Shown here piece by piece: positions 47,401 through 57,722 of a DNA stretch of 64,000 bases. The DNA lies in the NCBI GenBank assembly GCA_009746045.1, contig RPFO01000080.1, forward strand, positions 3,698,251 through 3,762,250, in the 5' to 3' direction. Positions within the stretch are counted from its first letter, which is position 1; each line of letters begins with the position of its first letter. Source of the DNA: Mesostigma viride (Eukaryota > Streptophyta > Mesostigmatophyceae > Mesostigmatales > Mesostigmataceae). A program made the position numbers and the translations under genes. The notes below the pieces were generated by a model, which saw nothing but the letters and a program-made list of their open reading frames with translations, searched no databases and was not told the origin of the DNA.

Positions 47401-49035
47401 ACATCCCTGTTAGAAGGTGACATTGTTGCTGTTTCCACCCGCCACCCACGTTCAGCTACGAAAAATATACAATGCTCCACTCACTCTTCGCGCTACCAAC
47501 ACCAGCAGCACTGTCTCAACAGTCCTCCCCCATCTGTTGGCCGCAAGGGGAAATTTTTCTGGCCTCGAAAGGTTATCTTTCTGGCCTCGGAAGTTTTTCG
47601 TGTCTGCTGTCTGCTACAAAGGACGTTTATACTTTAGTGTTACAACTTGGCTACAGTGCTGTCATCTGCACCCACCCTTATTTTCGCCTGTGCTGCGTTC
47701 AGCACTAAACTAGAACCGGCCCTTCACCGCCCACCTTGGGCTTCACTGTCCGAAGCAGCGCGCAAAGATCCTCCGAATCCTCGCGCAGGCTGCCCACCCC
47801 GTAGCCGCCGTACGAGGACCGCAGGAGCGGCTGCACGAGCGACCATCCCATTTCGTCCAGGGTGGCGGCCAGGCCGGGCACAAAGGGGCACGCCAGCAGA
47901 CCATCGGAGAGGCCTCCAATGAAGATGGCGACGTTATCCGGGTGGTCTCCTGAACGGAACGCCGCCAGCTGGTGGGGTGGGGATGTAAACAGAGAGCGCC
48001 CCGGGTAGGTTTTAGCGTCAGTACACTGCATCGTTGTCTGCTGGGGAAAAGCAAATGGCGAAAATTGCTGGGGAAAAGCGAATAGGATAGTTTCGGGGAG
48101 GGTGAGATAGATCACCAGCTATTGCCAGCTGGGGGGAGGGAGAAGAGGAGCTTAAGATCGTGGTAGGCGGCAGAGGCGGGGAAGCAGGCACAGATGTTTC
48201 GTGGCACAATAGCGATTGGGACAAGTGCATTATGGGGAAAATGCTATCGATGCTGGCGATGTGTTCCAGGTCGGGGAAGTAGACAGAAATATTAGGGAGC
48301 GAATTTTTTTAAACTCACGGAAACTTAATTGGTACGACGAACAACATAATAAAACGTACTTAAATCATCAAACCGTGATTAAATCACATGACTGTGACGC
48401 ATGGGAGCGTGGCAGGTGGCGACGGCAGCGCCAGGTCTGCGAACAGAGGTTACCTTACCAAGCCATTGAATGCTGCGGCGGATTTTTCTGTCAATAGGCT
48501 GCGTTGTCTTTGCTGCCATTCCGTGACAGGCTAGGCCTAGACATGTGTTATCCTAGAAAAAATGGGGTTCACCCCCAGTCAGCCTCCTGGCCTACATCTG
48601 TAATCTGGAGGCAGATGACCCGCAAGGAGCAGTGGCACGGGGTCATGAAAGACACCACCCCCGCCTCGGTGGGGAGACGCGGGTAACTAGATTTGGCAAT
48701 TTATATTGTGAATCGTCGTACTATAATTCGCTGCATGTTTTATCACTTAAGTCTAGAGCGATCATAAAAACTTGGCAAGGGGACAAGCGTGCAGCCAAAG
48801 CTTGTTATTGTCCGTACAATCTGCACAGTTAGCCAAGCTTACGTGAACGTTGATGCGGAGGGCCGAAGGCACGGCACGAGACAGCTAATAGTAGAATGTG
48901 GCCTGCGAAATGCAAAAGGCCCACAGAGCTACCCTAGTGATGGCCCTGGCGCCTGCGAAGAGAGCTTACCGCGTGGCCCTGCCCGTCGCTGTACTCAAAC
49001 AGAACACCCTTCATTTCACGAGCAGCAGGCGCCAT
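41434..49035 (-). CDS. DUF1749/UPF0613 alpha/beta-hydrolase, 7 exons, 295 aa
   Basis: Exons on the minus strand: 49035-48970 (start MAPAAREMKGVLFEY), 47968-47735, 46607-46503, 45322-45150, 44263-44155, 42473-42409 and 41569-41434 (stop TAG). All donors are GT and acceptors AG, and every junction keeps phase, giving 888 bases. Landmarks in order: VAIFIGGLSDGLLA (strand and oxyanion loop), the nucleophile elbow ILIGHSTGSQD with the catalytic Ser, the conserved LQAPVSDREY, DDDLFSSDFSD, SMEDEYVP (likely catalytic Asp) and GANHAISDP (catalytic His). The family is found in plants and fungi; the fungal siderophore esterase SidJ belongs to it, but the substrate here is unknown. Probably cytosolic: no signal peptide is visible. 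Introns of 0.8-1.7 kb are packed with repeats. This is the most secure host gene in the window. Confidence 0.93.
42541..42690 (+). repeat. GTTGGGGGCA-type short repeats in hydrolase intron 5
   Basis: Four spaced copies of AGTGTTGGGGGCA-like sequence with GGGGCAG spacers, just upstream of the sixth exon's acceptor. No coding meaning. Confidence 0.6.
43087..43182 (-). mobile_element. 72-bp retroposon 3'-end insertion with 12-bp target duplication
   Basis: TATTACAGTTAA occurs at 43087-43098 and 43171-43182 and brackets 72 bp that begin with a TTAA-type tail and contain CTCCGTTGGGAG and TGTAACACATA. On the minus strand this is the last part of a retroposon ending in TAAT repeats, severely 5'-truncated. 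Relatives lie at about 61735-61800 and 63645-63715. The insertion is within an intron of the hydrolase gene. Confidence 0.78.
44594..44643 (+). repeat. Short TTTAGGG-like tract
   Basis: AGGTTTAGGTTTAGGTTTGAGG followed by further TTTAGGG/TTTAGGT/TTTGAGG variants over about 50 bp in a hydrolase intron. It resembles degenerate plant-type telomere repeat. It is too short to be a telomere remnant with certainty. Confidence 0.55.
45420..46090 (+). repeat. G-rich GGGGT and GGTTT arrays in hydrolase intron 3
   Basis: Runs of up to 18 G near 45520-45540, GTGGG/GGGGT repeats at 45656-45895, about 20 copies of GGTTT at 45895-45993, then G runs to about 46090. It lies wholly between exons 3 and 4 of the minus-strand hydrolase, so the pre-mRNA strand is C-rich (AACCA, CCCCA). 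A potential quadruplex on the non-transcribed-product strand. Long frames on both strands are repeat artefacts. Confidence 0.92.
46846..47028 (+). repeat. ~30-bp minisatellite in hydrolase intron 2
   Basis: Six units of GTGTGGCAGATGAAAGCATC followed by GCGCATAAGAC (one unit is five bases shorter). They lie between exons 2 and 3 of the hydrolase gene. Confidence 0.88.
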
Positions 49036-49471
49036 GTGGGGAGTAGATGTGAGACGCTGACCGCAGGGCCTGGCGGGGAAATGGCGTCCAGATAAACAGA
49101 ATTCAAGCGAGCGTCCTGCAAATTTGGGACCTGCTGGACGCGCTGTGGGCGGACGCGATGTCGCCCCGGTGGCCGCAAAATAAATGGTACAAAGTGGTCT
49201 GTTTCGGAAATGGTTCGTGAAGAACCTCGATGCTCTAGTGATGCTTCGATGCGAACAAGCAGGAGTTGCGATACACTCGAGCTGACAGGGGGTAAATGCC
49301 GGCGTTTGAGACGGAGCACTCGGATGCATACGATCACAAACCTCTACGCTGCGTCACACGAGGGCCGTTGGCGACGTTCATCGTGTTTTCGCCCTTACTA
49401 AGTCACCTGAATTCGATGTGGATTCTTTCCGGAAAGGCATTTTTTACCTCGTAACCTGCTCGCAATTATCA
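49036..49471 (-). other. Upstream region of the hydrolase gene
   Basis: Presumed promoter and 5' untranslated region of the minus-strand hydrolase. I see no TATA-type box at a convincing distance and no other gene. It ends at the inverted-repeat element cluster. Confidence 0.4.
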
Positions 49472-49973
49472 GGCGGAGCCAATTTTCGGAAGAACCGTCA
49501 GGTTCGCCAGAATTGGCGAAGCTTATCAGGCGGAGCCAATTTTCGGAAGAACCGTCAGGTTCGCCAGAATTGGCGAAGCTTATAAGGCCGTACACGTGAG
49601 AAAACATAGGAATAGGGGATGAAAATCCGTCAATCCATCCATACATACATCCATCCATACATACATCCACCGAATTTGTCCCGAATTTGCAAGCATAAGG
49701 GTGAGGTTCTTCCGAAAATTGGCTCCGCCGTAGAGTTTCAACGGGCAAGTTGCAAACACGCACGTTACTTGATAAGGCCGTACACGTGAGAAAACATAGG
49801 AATAGGGGATGAAAATCCGTCAATCCATCCATACATACATCCATCCATACATACATCCACCGAATTTGTCCCGAATTTGCAAGCATAAGGGTGAGGTTCT
49901 TCCGAAAATTGGCTCCGCCGTAGAGTTTCAACGGGCAAGTTGCAAACACGCACGTTACTTGATACAATAATCT
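49472..49973. mobile_element. Terminal-inverted-repeat element copy (MITE-like) with tandem duplication
   Basis: A 201-bp element at 49529-49729 has perfect 25-bp inverted ends, starting GGCGGAGCCAATTTTCGGAA and closing with its complement. Inside are TTCGCCAGAATTGGCGAA (a palindrome) and a CATCCATA/CATCCATC tract. A 57-bp partial left end precedes it (49472-49528). The segment 49584-49773, including the right end and 44 bp of flank, is repeated exactly at 49774-49963. No coding capacity, so non-autonomous. Confidence 0.8.
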
Positions 49974-50150
49974 GGCGGAGCCAATTTTCGGAAGAACCGT
50001 TAGGTTCGCCAGAATTGGCGAAGCTTATAAGGCCGTACACGTGAGAAAACATAGGAATAGGGGATGAAAATCCGACAATCCATCCATCCATCCATCCATC
50101 CATCCACCGAATTTGTCCCGAATTTGCAACCATAAGGTCTTCCGAAAATT
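49974..50150. mobile_element. Left part of a third MITE copy, interrupted by the LINE
   Basis: Begins with the same inverted end at 49974 and runs to CATAAGGTCTTCCGAAAATT at 50150, where the LINE begins. The remaining 9 bp of the right end plus flank are found at 55283-55335 after the LINE. Rejoining the two parts across one copy of the target duplication gives an uninterrupted element. Confidence 0.8.
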
Positions 50151-50273
50151 TTTTCGGGGAAATGGGTATATTTTATTAGCCAATTATGGACCAAAGAGGT
50201 GAGAGGGGAAATGAGTATCAGCGAATCCTAATGAAGGTGGGCACACACACGTGTGGCGGTGACAGGTGAAAGG

Positions 50274-53200
50274 CTAATGGGGCGCGTTATTAGACCAGGG
50301 AAGCCATTGGACCTGAGTAATGTCGCCATGAGGCATACTGGTGAATACCTGATTACGGCCCAGTAGATCATGAAAGAGCTCGAGCGGGCTGGGCTTGTCG
50401 TTATTGGGCCCTGGGTCCCACACCCTGTGTTGTTCCTGAGCTAACAGCCAGTAGCGGCGCATAGCCGCATTCCATAGGTATATAAAGCGCCGGACTACGC
50501 CGCCGCGGGTATACTCCTCGCGGACCTTAAAGACTGTCTCGTTGCGTATGGTCCAGATCGCGTATAGCATAGTAGTGCGTAGCCATATCCATTCTGCTTG
50601 GGAAACTGAAAGCTCGGTCCCTGGTGTGCCAGCAATACCGAAAATGATGGTACGCACGCTGATTGGGAGAGTGGGTGGCGATGCCGTCCATGCGGCCCAG
50701 ATGTTAATGAGCCACGTCCAAACCCCAGGGAGATTACAGTAAAGAAACCTGTGCTCAATGGTTTCACTAGGGTGCGTGCACAGGCATGATGCATCATGAC
50801 CAAAACGCTCGTGGAGCGTAGCGCAGACCCCTATCGCCCTATGCATCAAAAGATGTTGTACATCAGTGGCCCTGCGGTCCACGAGAGGGTGGTCTACCGC
50901 CAGGGTAATCATCTTAACCCAAGTGTAGCCCGGCCAATGTATTCCCCAGCGGGCTCGGCCCGGATGGGGCTGATGGTACGTATGCAACAAGATATCATAA
51001 CCCCAATCTGCGGTGTACTCAAAGATACATTTGCTGGTTCTGATGTCCCCCTTGGTTAAGACCCATCCAAATTCAACCGGGTCCAGATGTAGTAGATCGA
51101 GCCGTGTGTTGCCCACGTGTAGCCATGTAATGCTCTCAACCGGGGATAATGGGTCCGGCTGGATCATGCAAGATCTTGGCACAGACCATGGGACTACGCG
51201 TATGCGGTGACACTGGGAAGCTGGCGTGTACGCATATAAGGTGGATAGTTGATACAGACACCCATTGTGGCCAGAAATAGCGTCCAGCAGTTGTAGTTGG
51301 AGCCCCTCATGTGGCAGAACCGTCACGACTAAACCCTTGCACGCAGGCGTGACTCCGTCGGCGTAGAAGCTAACCCAGTCGCCGGTTATAATTGGCTTGC
51401 GTGGGGCAGTCATCAATGCATGCCACGCCGCTGGTATCGCACTTATAAGAGTTTGCCACGCTTGCAGGGAGGGCATGTGGGAGACCCAAGTGCTGACCTC
51501 GTCGTAGCTGAGCCGTCGATACGCAGCGCCGTGCCCCAGGTAGAGGTCCAGCACCCTGACAATCGGCGGTGACGCGCGCAGAAAGCCATCATACGGGTTG
51601 TGTCCGTGGAGAGTGCCCAGGGGCTTGTTAGTAGCGTCTGTGATTAAGTCATTAAAAAAGAGTGGCTGCCGTGCCACCTCCTCTCTAGTAGTAGGAAAGA
51701 CTAGGCGACCCGGCTTGAGCTTATTGTAACCTGTCCATATGCGCTGCCAATACCATGGGAGTCCTTTGTACGAAATAAGGGTGCTGCCCAGTATGCCCGC
51801 CCCCAGTTGCCACGAGGTGCCACTAGCATGGGTGGAAAGAGAGGCTAGCGTTTCACGTGCAAGCATGCAGCCAGGGTGTGTGTTAACGCCCATAAAAACG
51901 GATATCACTTGTTTAGCATACAGCGACCACAGACGCCATTGTATGTTGTGGAGCCCGAGGCCCCCGTGCACCCATGACATGAAGGACATCTCTCTGTTGA
52001 TCCATCCGTGGACCGTGTGGGAGATTAAGCCTTTCTGTTTCCAGACAAAATTGCTGCCAAGGCGTTGGATGAGCTGTGTGGTGGCATCATTGGGTGGGTG
52101 TGCTTGGCAATAATACAAGACCTTAGAGAACAACAGTTGGTTGACGATCAGGGTTCGCCCTCGTAGGCTCATGCGGTGGACGGCCCCCCAGCGCCCTGCG
52201 GTAAGGAGAACGCCTGCAAGCTTGCCCACGTGGTTGGTTTCATCATACATGAAAGAACGTTGTTCAGCCAAGCGTCCCTCGGGTGTGCAGCCGATGGGAC
52301 AATTGTGCAAAAGGTGGTGATCCCCCGGCTTGACCCAGGTCACAGCCAGGTTGGGGAGGGCGTAGCGTAGGGTGTTGGTTTTGCCGATATGCAGTCCCGT
52401 GGACTTGAGCACATTGCATCGTTGTTGTGTGGCAACAGAATAGGTAGTGATATTATCCATGACAGCATGCACTTCAGGCAGAGAGATACAAACATTTGTT
52501 GTGTCATCCACATAAGCCGTTTGGAATATACCTTTACCGTTACCTGTCGGGAAGCCCCGAATGCGAGGATCGTTCTGGTGTAGCCAGTAGAGTCCTGCGT
52601 GGGCCAAGAGAAATAGAATAGGGGACATGCAATCTCCTTGTGGTAGCGATCGTGAGCTAGCGCCGGTCGCTGACTTGTGTCCGTCTATTAGTAAATACCA
52701 AGCCAGGGATTTGATCATACCCATAATGACGGTCATGAGTTGTGGGCCAAATCCTAGTGCGGTTAGAATGTGTTCTAGGTATTCCCAGCACATACGGTCA
52801 AAGGCTTTTTCAAAATCCCAAAACAATATGAAACCCTCTATATCGTCGCGCCAGGCTTTTTCCACAATGTCCATGATGAGGGTAATGCTGTCGTTGATGT
52901 GGAGATTGGCCCTAAAGCCCACTTGCTCCGGACCAATGAGGAAGTCTAGGACGGTGTATAAGCGTCGTTGGATTATTTTACTGATGATTTTGTACGCTAC
53001 CGTAAGGAGACGGATTGGGCGGTAGTTTTTCCATAGAGTCTTGTCTCCTTTTTTGTACAGTAAGATAAGCGCAGATTCAGCCCATCTGCCGCTCACCTTA
53101 CCGTGCCGCCAAATTTCAAGAATACATTCGTAAAATCTATGTGTAGAAGGGACCAGAACGTTTTCCAGAATTCAATAGGCAGACCGTCGACCCCGGGGGC

Positions 53201-53800
53201 GCTACCGGTTTTGATGTGTTCCATAGCTGTTGTGGCCTCTTCCATGGAGGGGATTTGATCGAGTTCCTGCTGTTGAGCTGGTGTAAGGCGACGGGGAATG
53301 GCATGTAGGATTTTTTGCATGGCTGCAGATGAGTCAGGATGGGGTTCGTTTAGAAAGAGAGCTGAGTAGTAACGGTGACCACTCTGTAGTATGGAGGTGA
53401 TGTCTCGGTGGCTGCCGTGTTCGTCTTGGATTTCCGTGATAGAGGAGTGAGCTTTAGGGGTAGGAATCAGAGCAAAGAACTCTTTGGTCATTCTTTCTCC
53501 TACCTGGTGCCACCACAGATTTTCTGAGTCTAGTGCTAATGTGTGACGCTCGAAACGTAGTTTGTCAAGTTCGGTCTGAGCTCTTTGAAGTTTTGTTAGT
53601 TCCGATTGATACAGGGTAGGCTTCGCTTGGAGTTTATTCACTATGCGTTGGTAGTACCGATAGTCCTGTCCTTTCTGGCGGCGGATATTTTGTGAATACA
53701 GTTGGGAAAATTCTAGAATGTTAGCTAGGCCCTCCTGCATCCAGCTGCAGCAGTCTGTGTAGCTACCCTTGCTGGCTCTCCACGACTGCCAGCGTGTCAT
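50274..53800 (-). pseudogene. LINE reverse transcriptase with C-terminal zinc knuckle (two frame breaks)
   Basis: The 53800-53093 frame holds the linker and RT block 0 (TGSAPGVDGLPIEFWK). 53096-50274 continues with ALILLYKKGDK, YRPIRLLTVAYK, GFRANLHINDS, FWDFEKAFDRM, LPQGDCMSPILF and AYVDDTTNV, the catalytic YxDD box being YVDD. The long C-terminal region ends with a zf-RVT-like knuckle (CLCTHPSETIEHRFLYC). The endonuclease and linker frames meet in an ATGA overlap at 53797-53800. The linker and RT frames meet at GGTGAGCGG (53093-53096), where the second frame has no ATG. Reinitiation is conceivable, but single-base indels are simpler. Confidence 0.88.
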
Positions 53801-54779
53801 GATCTCAAGTAGTACTTATCGTCCGCGAGTAGGTGTTTGTTTAAGCGGGGAATGCCGGGGCCCCGGGCGGAGTTGGTGTGATGGGCAAGGGTAACGATGA
53901 GTGGGTAGTGATCAGAAAAATTAACAGAACGGTCGACCGATGCGTAGCAAACTAGGTCCGCCCATGCGGGTGTGATGTAGATTTTATCAAGACGACGAGT
54001 AGTGCGTACATTTAAACGTGTGGCCAGCCAAGTGGGCCCGTGGTCTCGTGAGCGGATGACATCCTGTAAGTTCAGGTCCATGATCTGTTTACTGAAGGCC
54101 GCTGTGCGTATAGGGGGGTGTTCATCCAGGTCTATATTGAAATCGCCCATCAACGCAATTTCGAACCCCTGTGAGATAAGGTCAGCGGCCATTTTGAAAG
54201 GGAAGGGTAGAATGAGGCTTGATCCGTTGGCTCGGTTGGGGCATATACACTAATAATGTATCCCTTATTTCCTGCCCATGTAATGGACTGCCGCGTCCAA
54301 CGGCCCTGCCATCTAGCCTCCGCTGTGTCGGTAGCTATAGCCCAGTCCTGGCATGTCAGCGTAGGGTTGGGAGGTTTACGGTATTGAATGAGGGCAGTGC
54401 CCCCTTGTGTACCGCGTGCCCATGCCCAACGGTGAACTGTCCTAGGTGCAAGTGCTCTAGCAGCTCTAAGGGCGGTGCGTGTGGCAGCTTCTTGGATTTT
54501 ATGTTCCTGCAGTCCTATCCAAATTTCATGCGAGGGGCCCACGTAGCGCTCGAGCAAGTTGTGTAATGCATTTGCTAATTCTCGTGTGCGAGGTATTCGC
54601 TGTCCCTGCCCTGGTGTGTGTGACCCGTATGTGTTCAGCCCCCTGACATTCCACGATACCAGTGTTAGTTGACTCATGTCATTGCAGGGCTCCAGCGGAC
54701 CAGGCCGGGTAGGTTCCGTGTAGGTCCCCATGGCGTGGTGAGATTGGACCTGCGAAAGGTGAAAGACACGGCACAACAT
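53797..54779 (-). pseudogene. LINE endonuclease domain (one frame break)
   Basis: Residues follow the exonuclease-endonuclease-phosphatase order: LVSWNVRGLN, IGLQEHKI (catalytic Glu), GTALIQYR, IISVYAPT, then after a frame change at CAAAATGG near 54190, ALMGDFNIDLDE, RLDKIYITPAW and FSDHYPLIV (catalytic Asp-His). One additional A in the A run restores the frame. The first Met at 54779 gives a short leader before the domain. It lies upstream of RT on the same strand, as expected of ORF2. Confidence 0.85.
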
Positions 54780-55263
54780 GCACAGGGCGTGGGCGTGAGA
54801 TAGTCATTAAAAGAGAGACCTACTGTGCAGTGTGCTGTGAGCAGAACCAAAGCGATTGGAAAGGCTGCATTACACCCACGTTTGGGTAATGGCAGCAGGT
54901 ATTGAGAAAAGTCGTTATGGAGGTGTCTTGGTGATAGCGGATCACCTAGTGTGGCGATAACTATTCCATAGTCATTGCGCCGGTAAAAGGGTAACCGAGG
55001 GTACAGGAGGTCACGCTCCAAGGAGACTACTCGCCCACCCAGGTGGAGGGGCCCAGGCCAAGTCCATCCTGCCGATGGGTTTTCGAATCCGAGCCGTGGC
55101 TCACTGACCGAATGCCATAATGGGGTAGCCGTCACTAGAAACAGTGAGGCGAGGGGCGGACTTACGAATTTCGTAAGGCCTGCTCCTTCTACCCACACGT
55201 TTCAAGTGACGGCTAGCTTTTCCGCCCCTCAAAAGAGATGGCTAGACGTACCTTTTCGTGCTG

Positions 55264-55335
55264 ATAAGGTCTTCCGAAAATTGGCTCCGCCGTAGAGTTT
55301 CAACGGGCAAGTTGCAAACACGCACGTTACTTGAT
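55264..55335. mobile_element. Right remainder of the LINE-interrupted MITE copy and its flank
   Basis: Target duplication 55264-55282, then TTGGCTCCGCC completing the inverted end to 55291, then the same 44-bp flank (GTAGAGTTTCAACGGG ... TACTTGATA) that follows the copies at 49730 and 49920. Confidence 0.8.
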
Positions 55336-55679
55336 ATTTAAGATACTGGTAGTATCATAGTGGTCAAAATCGGGATATTTTGCGTCCCTTTGGCCCTCCC
55401 GCGCATTTTTCCATCCCTTGCAGCCGTACAGACATCCTTCAAAGGAATTCTGATACTTCGTCCTACTTTCATATCTCCATGTGCGGCGTGGGATACAACT
55501 GACTGACTGACTTTCATATCGCGACTTCCCTCCACCAGAAAGGTGAGAGCGGTGAGATATCTATTTCCGGTGAACGGGTGTTATTACTGAAGCGGTGAGA
55601 TCTCGATATCTATCAGGTGAGGTGTTACACCGGCGCGGGAATAAACTCACCTCAACTCAACTCCACCACAGTGATCATA
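55336..55679. other. Spacer with an AACTC-tailed repeat
   Basis: No gene. Contains CACCGGCGCGGGAATAAACTCA followed by CTCAACTCAACTC at about 55630-55665. A related copy is at about 56568-56605 and an inverted one at about 56665-56690, so this is the tail of a small dispersed element. Confidence 0.45.
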
Positions 55680-56138
55680 TACACCCTCCGCATTGGTAGT
55701 TTTACTAAATAATTATGAGGCTGGGCGCCGGCCAGCTGCAAACGATAAATAAAACAAAAGAATTTTAATTAACTAATTCCCGAGTGTACTGACCTGTAGT
55801 TTTTGAAGCTACCAAACAAATAAAGAAAGTGTAAATAAATAATTTGACTGCCAAGAGCGCTTCTTTTGCGGTAAAAAACAAAGAAATATTAAATCTCTGG
55901 CTGAAAAATGTGCTTTTACTAGCCGTAAGAGCAGTGCATCCGGCTGGGTTATACAAAACAAACAAAGAATTATTAAATTTCGCAGCCGGTTTAACGGTTG
56001 TTCGGTAACCAAACAAACAAACTAATAATTAATTAATTGGGCGGACACAGTAACACTTTCAACCAATAAAACGCTAATGTCTAATTCCGAAGGGCCTTTT
56101 GGCTGAACTGAATTAAAACTACCAATGCGGGGGGTGTA
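55680..56138. mobile_element. MITE, ~459 bp, 25-bp terminal inverted repeats
   Basis: Left end 55680-55704 and right end 56114-56138 are inverted copies with one mismatch (TACACCCTCCGCATTGGTAG versus the complement carrying CCCCCC). Reading the ends as CACCC...GGGTG leaves TA on both sides, consistent with a TA target duplication as in Tc1/mariner-like elements. The interior is AT-rich with no usable frame. Confidence 0.75.
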
Positions 56139-57722
56139 CGAAGGCAAAATGAAAAAAGTTAAAACGTTAGCCTCCGACAATCTGGAGCGTCCGATGATGG
56201 ATCCAACGGCCGCGATAAACCCGCTAAGTTAGCGGCTCGGGTCGTCCGTCCAAAAGACTACAAAATACTACACATAAACAACCAATACAAAACAAGCAAA
56301 CTACGGAACCACATAGACGCGACGCGAGGGATTGGGGCCGTCGGATGGTGGAGGCGTTGTCCCCAACCCGAGGGGCGACGGGTTGGCGTTCCGCACTAGC
56401 AATCGCTCGTGCCATGCCACGCTGTGGGCGTTAGCCGCGTAGCTAGGCCTAGTCTATGTAGGGGTCAAACGGTCAAGTATCTCACCGCTCTCACCTTGTT
56501 TGCCACCCCATAAGGCAGGACCAGCCGTTGGATCCACTACATTAATAACCCATTAACCCTGTCGGTTCACCGGCGCGGGAACAAACTCAACTCAACTCAA
56601 CTCATGCCACGCTGGCTTCAGGTTTGCCGGTGCCGTGTGCCCGCAACAATTGCACTGGTGGTGACTTGAGTTGAGTTTATTCCCGCTTGGTGGTGACGCT
56701 TGGTGGTGACTTGATGAGACAACGAGGTTCAGGAATTTATTATTATTGCACATTTCCCTGTCATCAGTCATCAATCTCACAATTTCGCTCAGTCTTGTGG
56801 CAATTAAGTAGGTTGACCCCATAGTCCATGCCTTGCTTCTTATGAAAAGGGCGATTTCCCCATGATTTCCCAGTCATGAGTCTTGACTAGAAGTTTGACT
56901 CGCCGTCTCTAATACACCACGAAAGAAAACGCCACTTGCAGCTTCCGTTTTTCGAGAATTCACAGCCGCTGTCCACTTTGTGTAGATGCATCTTCCCGGG
57001 GCCAGGTGCGTATTTGCATGCTTACGTGCCATGGGATGACAATTGGCATATGCTTACGACGTGAGCCAAACTTTCGCTGCCGTGCTGGATTTCTTCCTGC
57101 CGCTTGCAGGACCTGCCTCGTCAGTTCTGAGTGTTAACTGGTCGCCGTGTTCGGTTTTCTTTTCGGATGCTAACTTCGCTTGCTAATTAGAAAGAAGCCT
57201 GTTAATTTCCTCTAAAGAGAAGTATTCGCTTATTCGCGACAGTAGATGCCTGGCCCTCCACGATCTGACTGAAATAGAATATTTTCTCTTCGTTTTCCTG
57301 ATATTGATCAGAACTGATCACCAGCCGTCGACCACGGTTTAGAGTAAGAGAACGTAGTGATAGCACGGTGCTCAGCTGCCTTTGTTCTGCACTTGTAAAA
57401 ATGGTATCTCTATGCATGCACTCTACAGGTGTTCCAGCGGTGAAGTTCGGCCAAGGTGTCAACAACCGATGGCTGCCCTCTCGATCGATCGCAGCGGCCC
57501 CTTGAATTGATCCAGAATTGAGCTTGCGGAGGGCGACCGTGAACCCGTAAGTGCCAGAAGCTGCAAGCGGCGAATTTTGACCAGCAGGTTCCTATGATGC
57601 TTGACGTGCCCTCGGTCTCGCACGGCTGAGAGCAAACTTGCTCTCAATTGCCAGAATAGTTAAGTTTCCAGTAGGGCTTCCCCAAACCTTCTTCTATTTT
57701 TGCGCATCTCCAGGGCTTCCCC
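56139..57722. other. Intergenic region before the U-box-like gene
   Basis: No gene I can support. It includes AACTC-tailed repeat copies (56568-56605 and, inverted, 56665-56690) that could fold on each other. Just before the gene an acceptor-like TTTGCGCATCTCCAG (to 57712) precedes the ATG by ten bases, so a 5' untranslated exon may lie here. Confidence 0.4.

Larger units (their letters stand above)
50151..55263 (-). mobile_element. Complete LINE insertion, 5.1 kb, 19-bp target-site duplication
   Basis: ATAAGGTCTTCCGAAAATT is found at 50132-50150 and 55264-55282, bracketing the element. On the minus strand: 5' leader (55263-54780), endonuclease (54779-53797), linker and RT start (53800-53093), then RT and C-terminal region (53096-50274), ending in CCCCGAAAA with almost no tail. 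There is no ORF1. Identical target duplications suggest a recent insertion, so the three frame breaks may be sequence errors or very recent decay. It is unrelated in detail to the LINE family at 34-41 kb. Confidence 0.88.

Noticed and set aside
49291-49310. TGCCGGCGTTTGAG as a further copy of the island dyad motif
   Set aside because: It shares GCCGGCGTTT only; the left arm and TTCT flank are absent.
54674-55198. 174-codon frame upstream of the LINE endonuclease as an ORF1
   Set aside because: No coiled coil, RRM or zinc knuckle. It lies in the element's leader and overlaps the endonuclease start in another frame.
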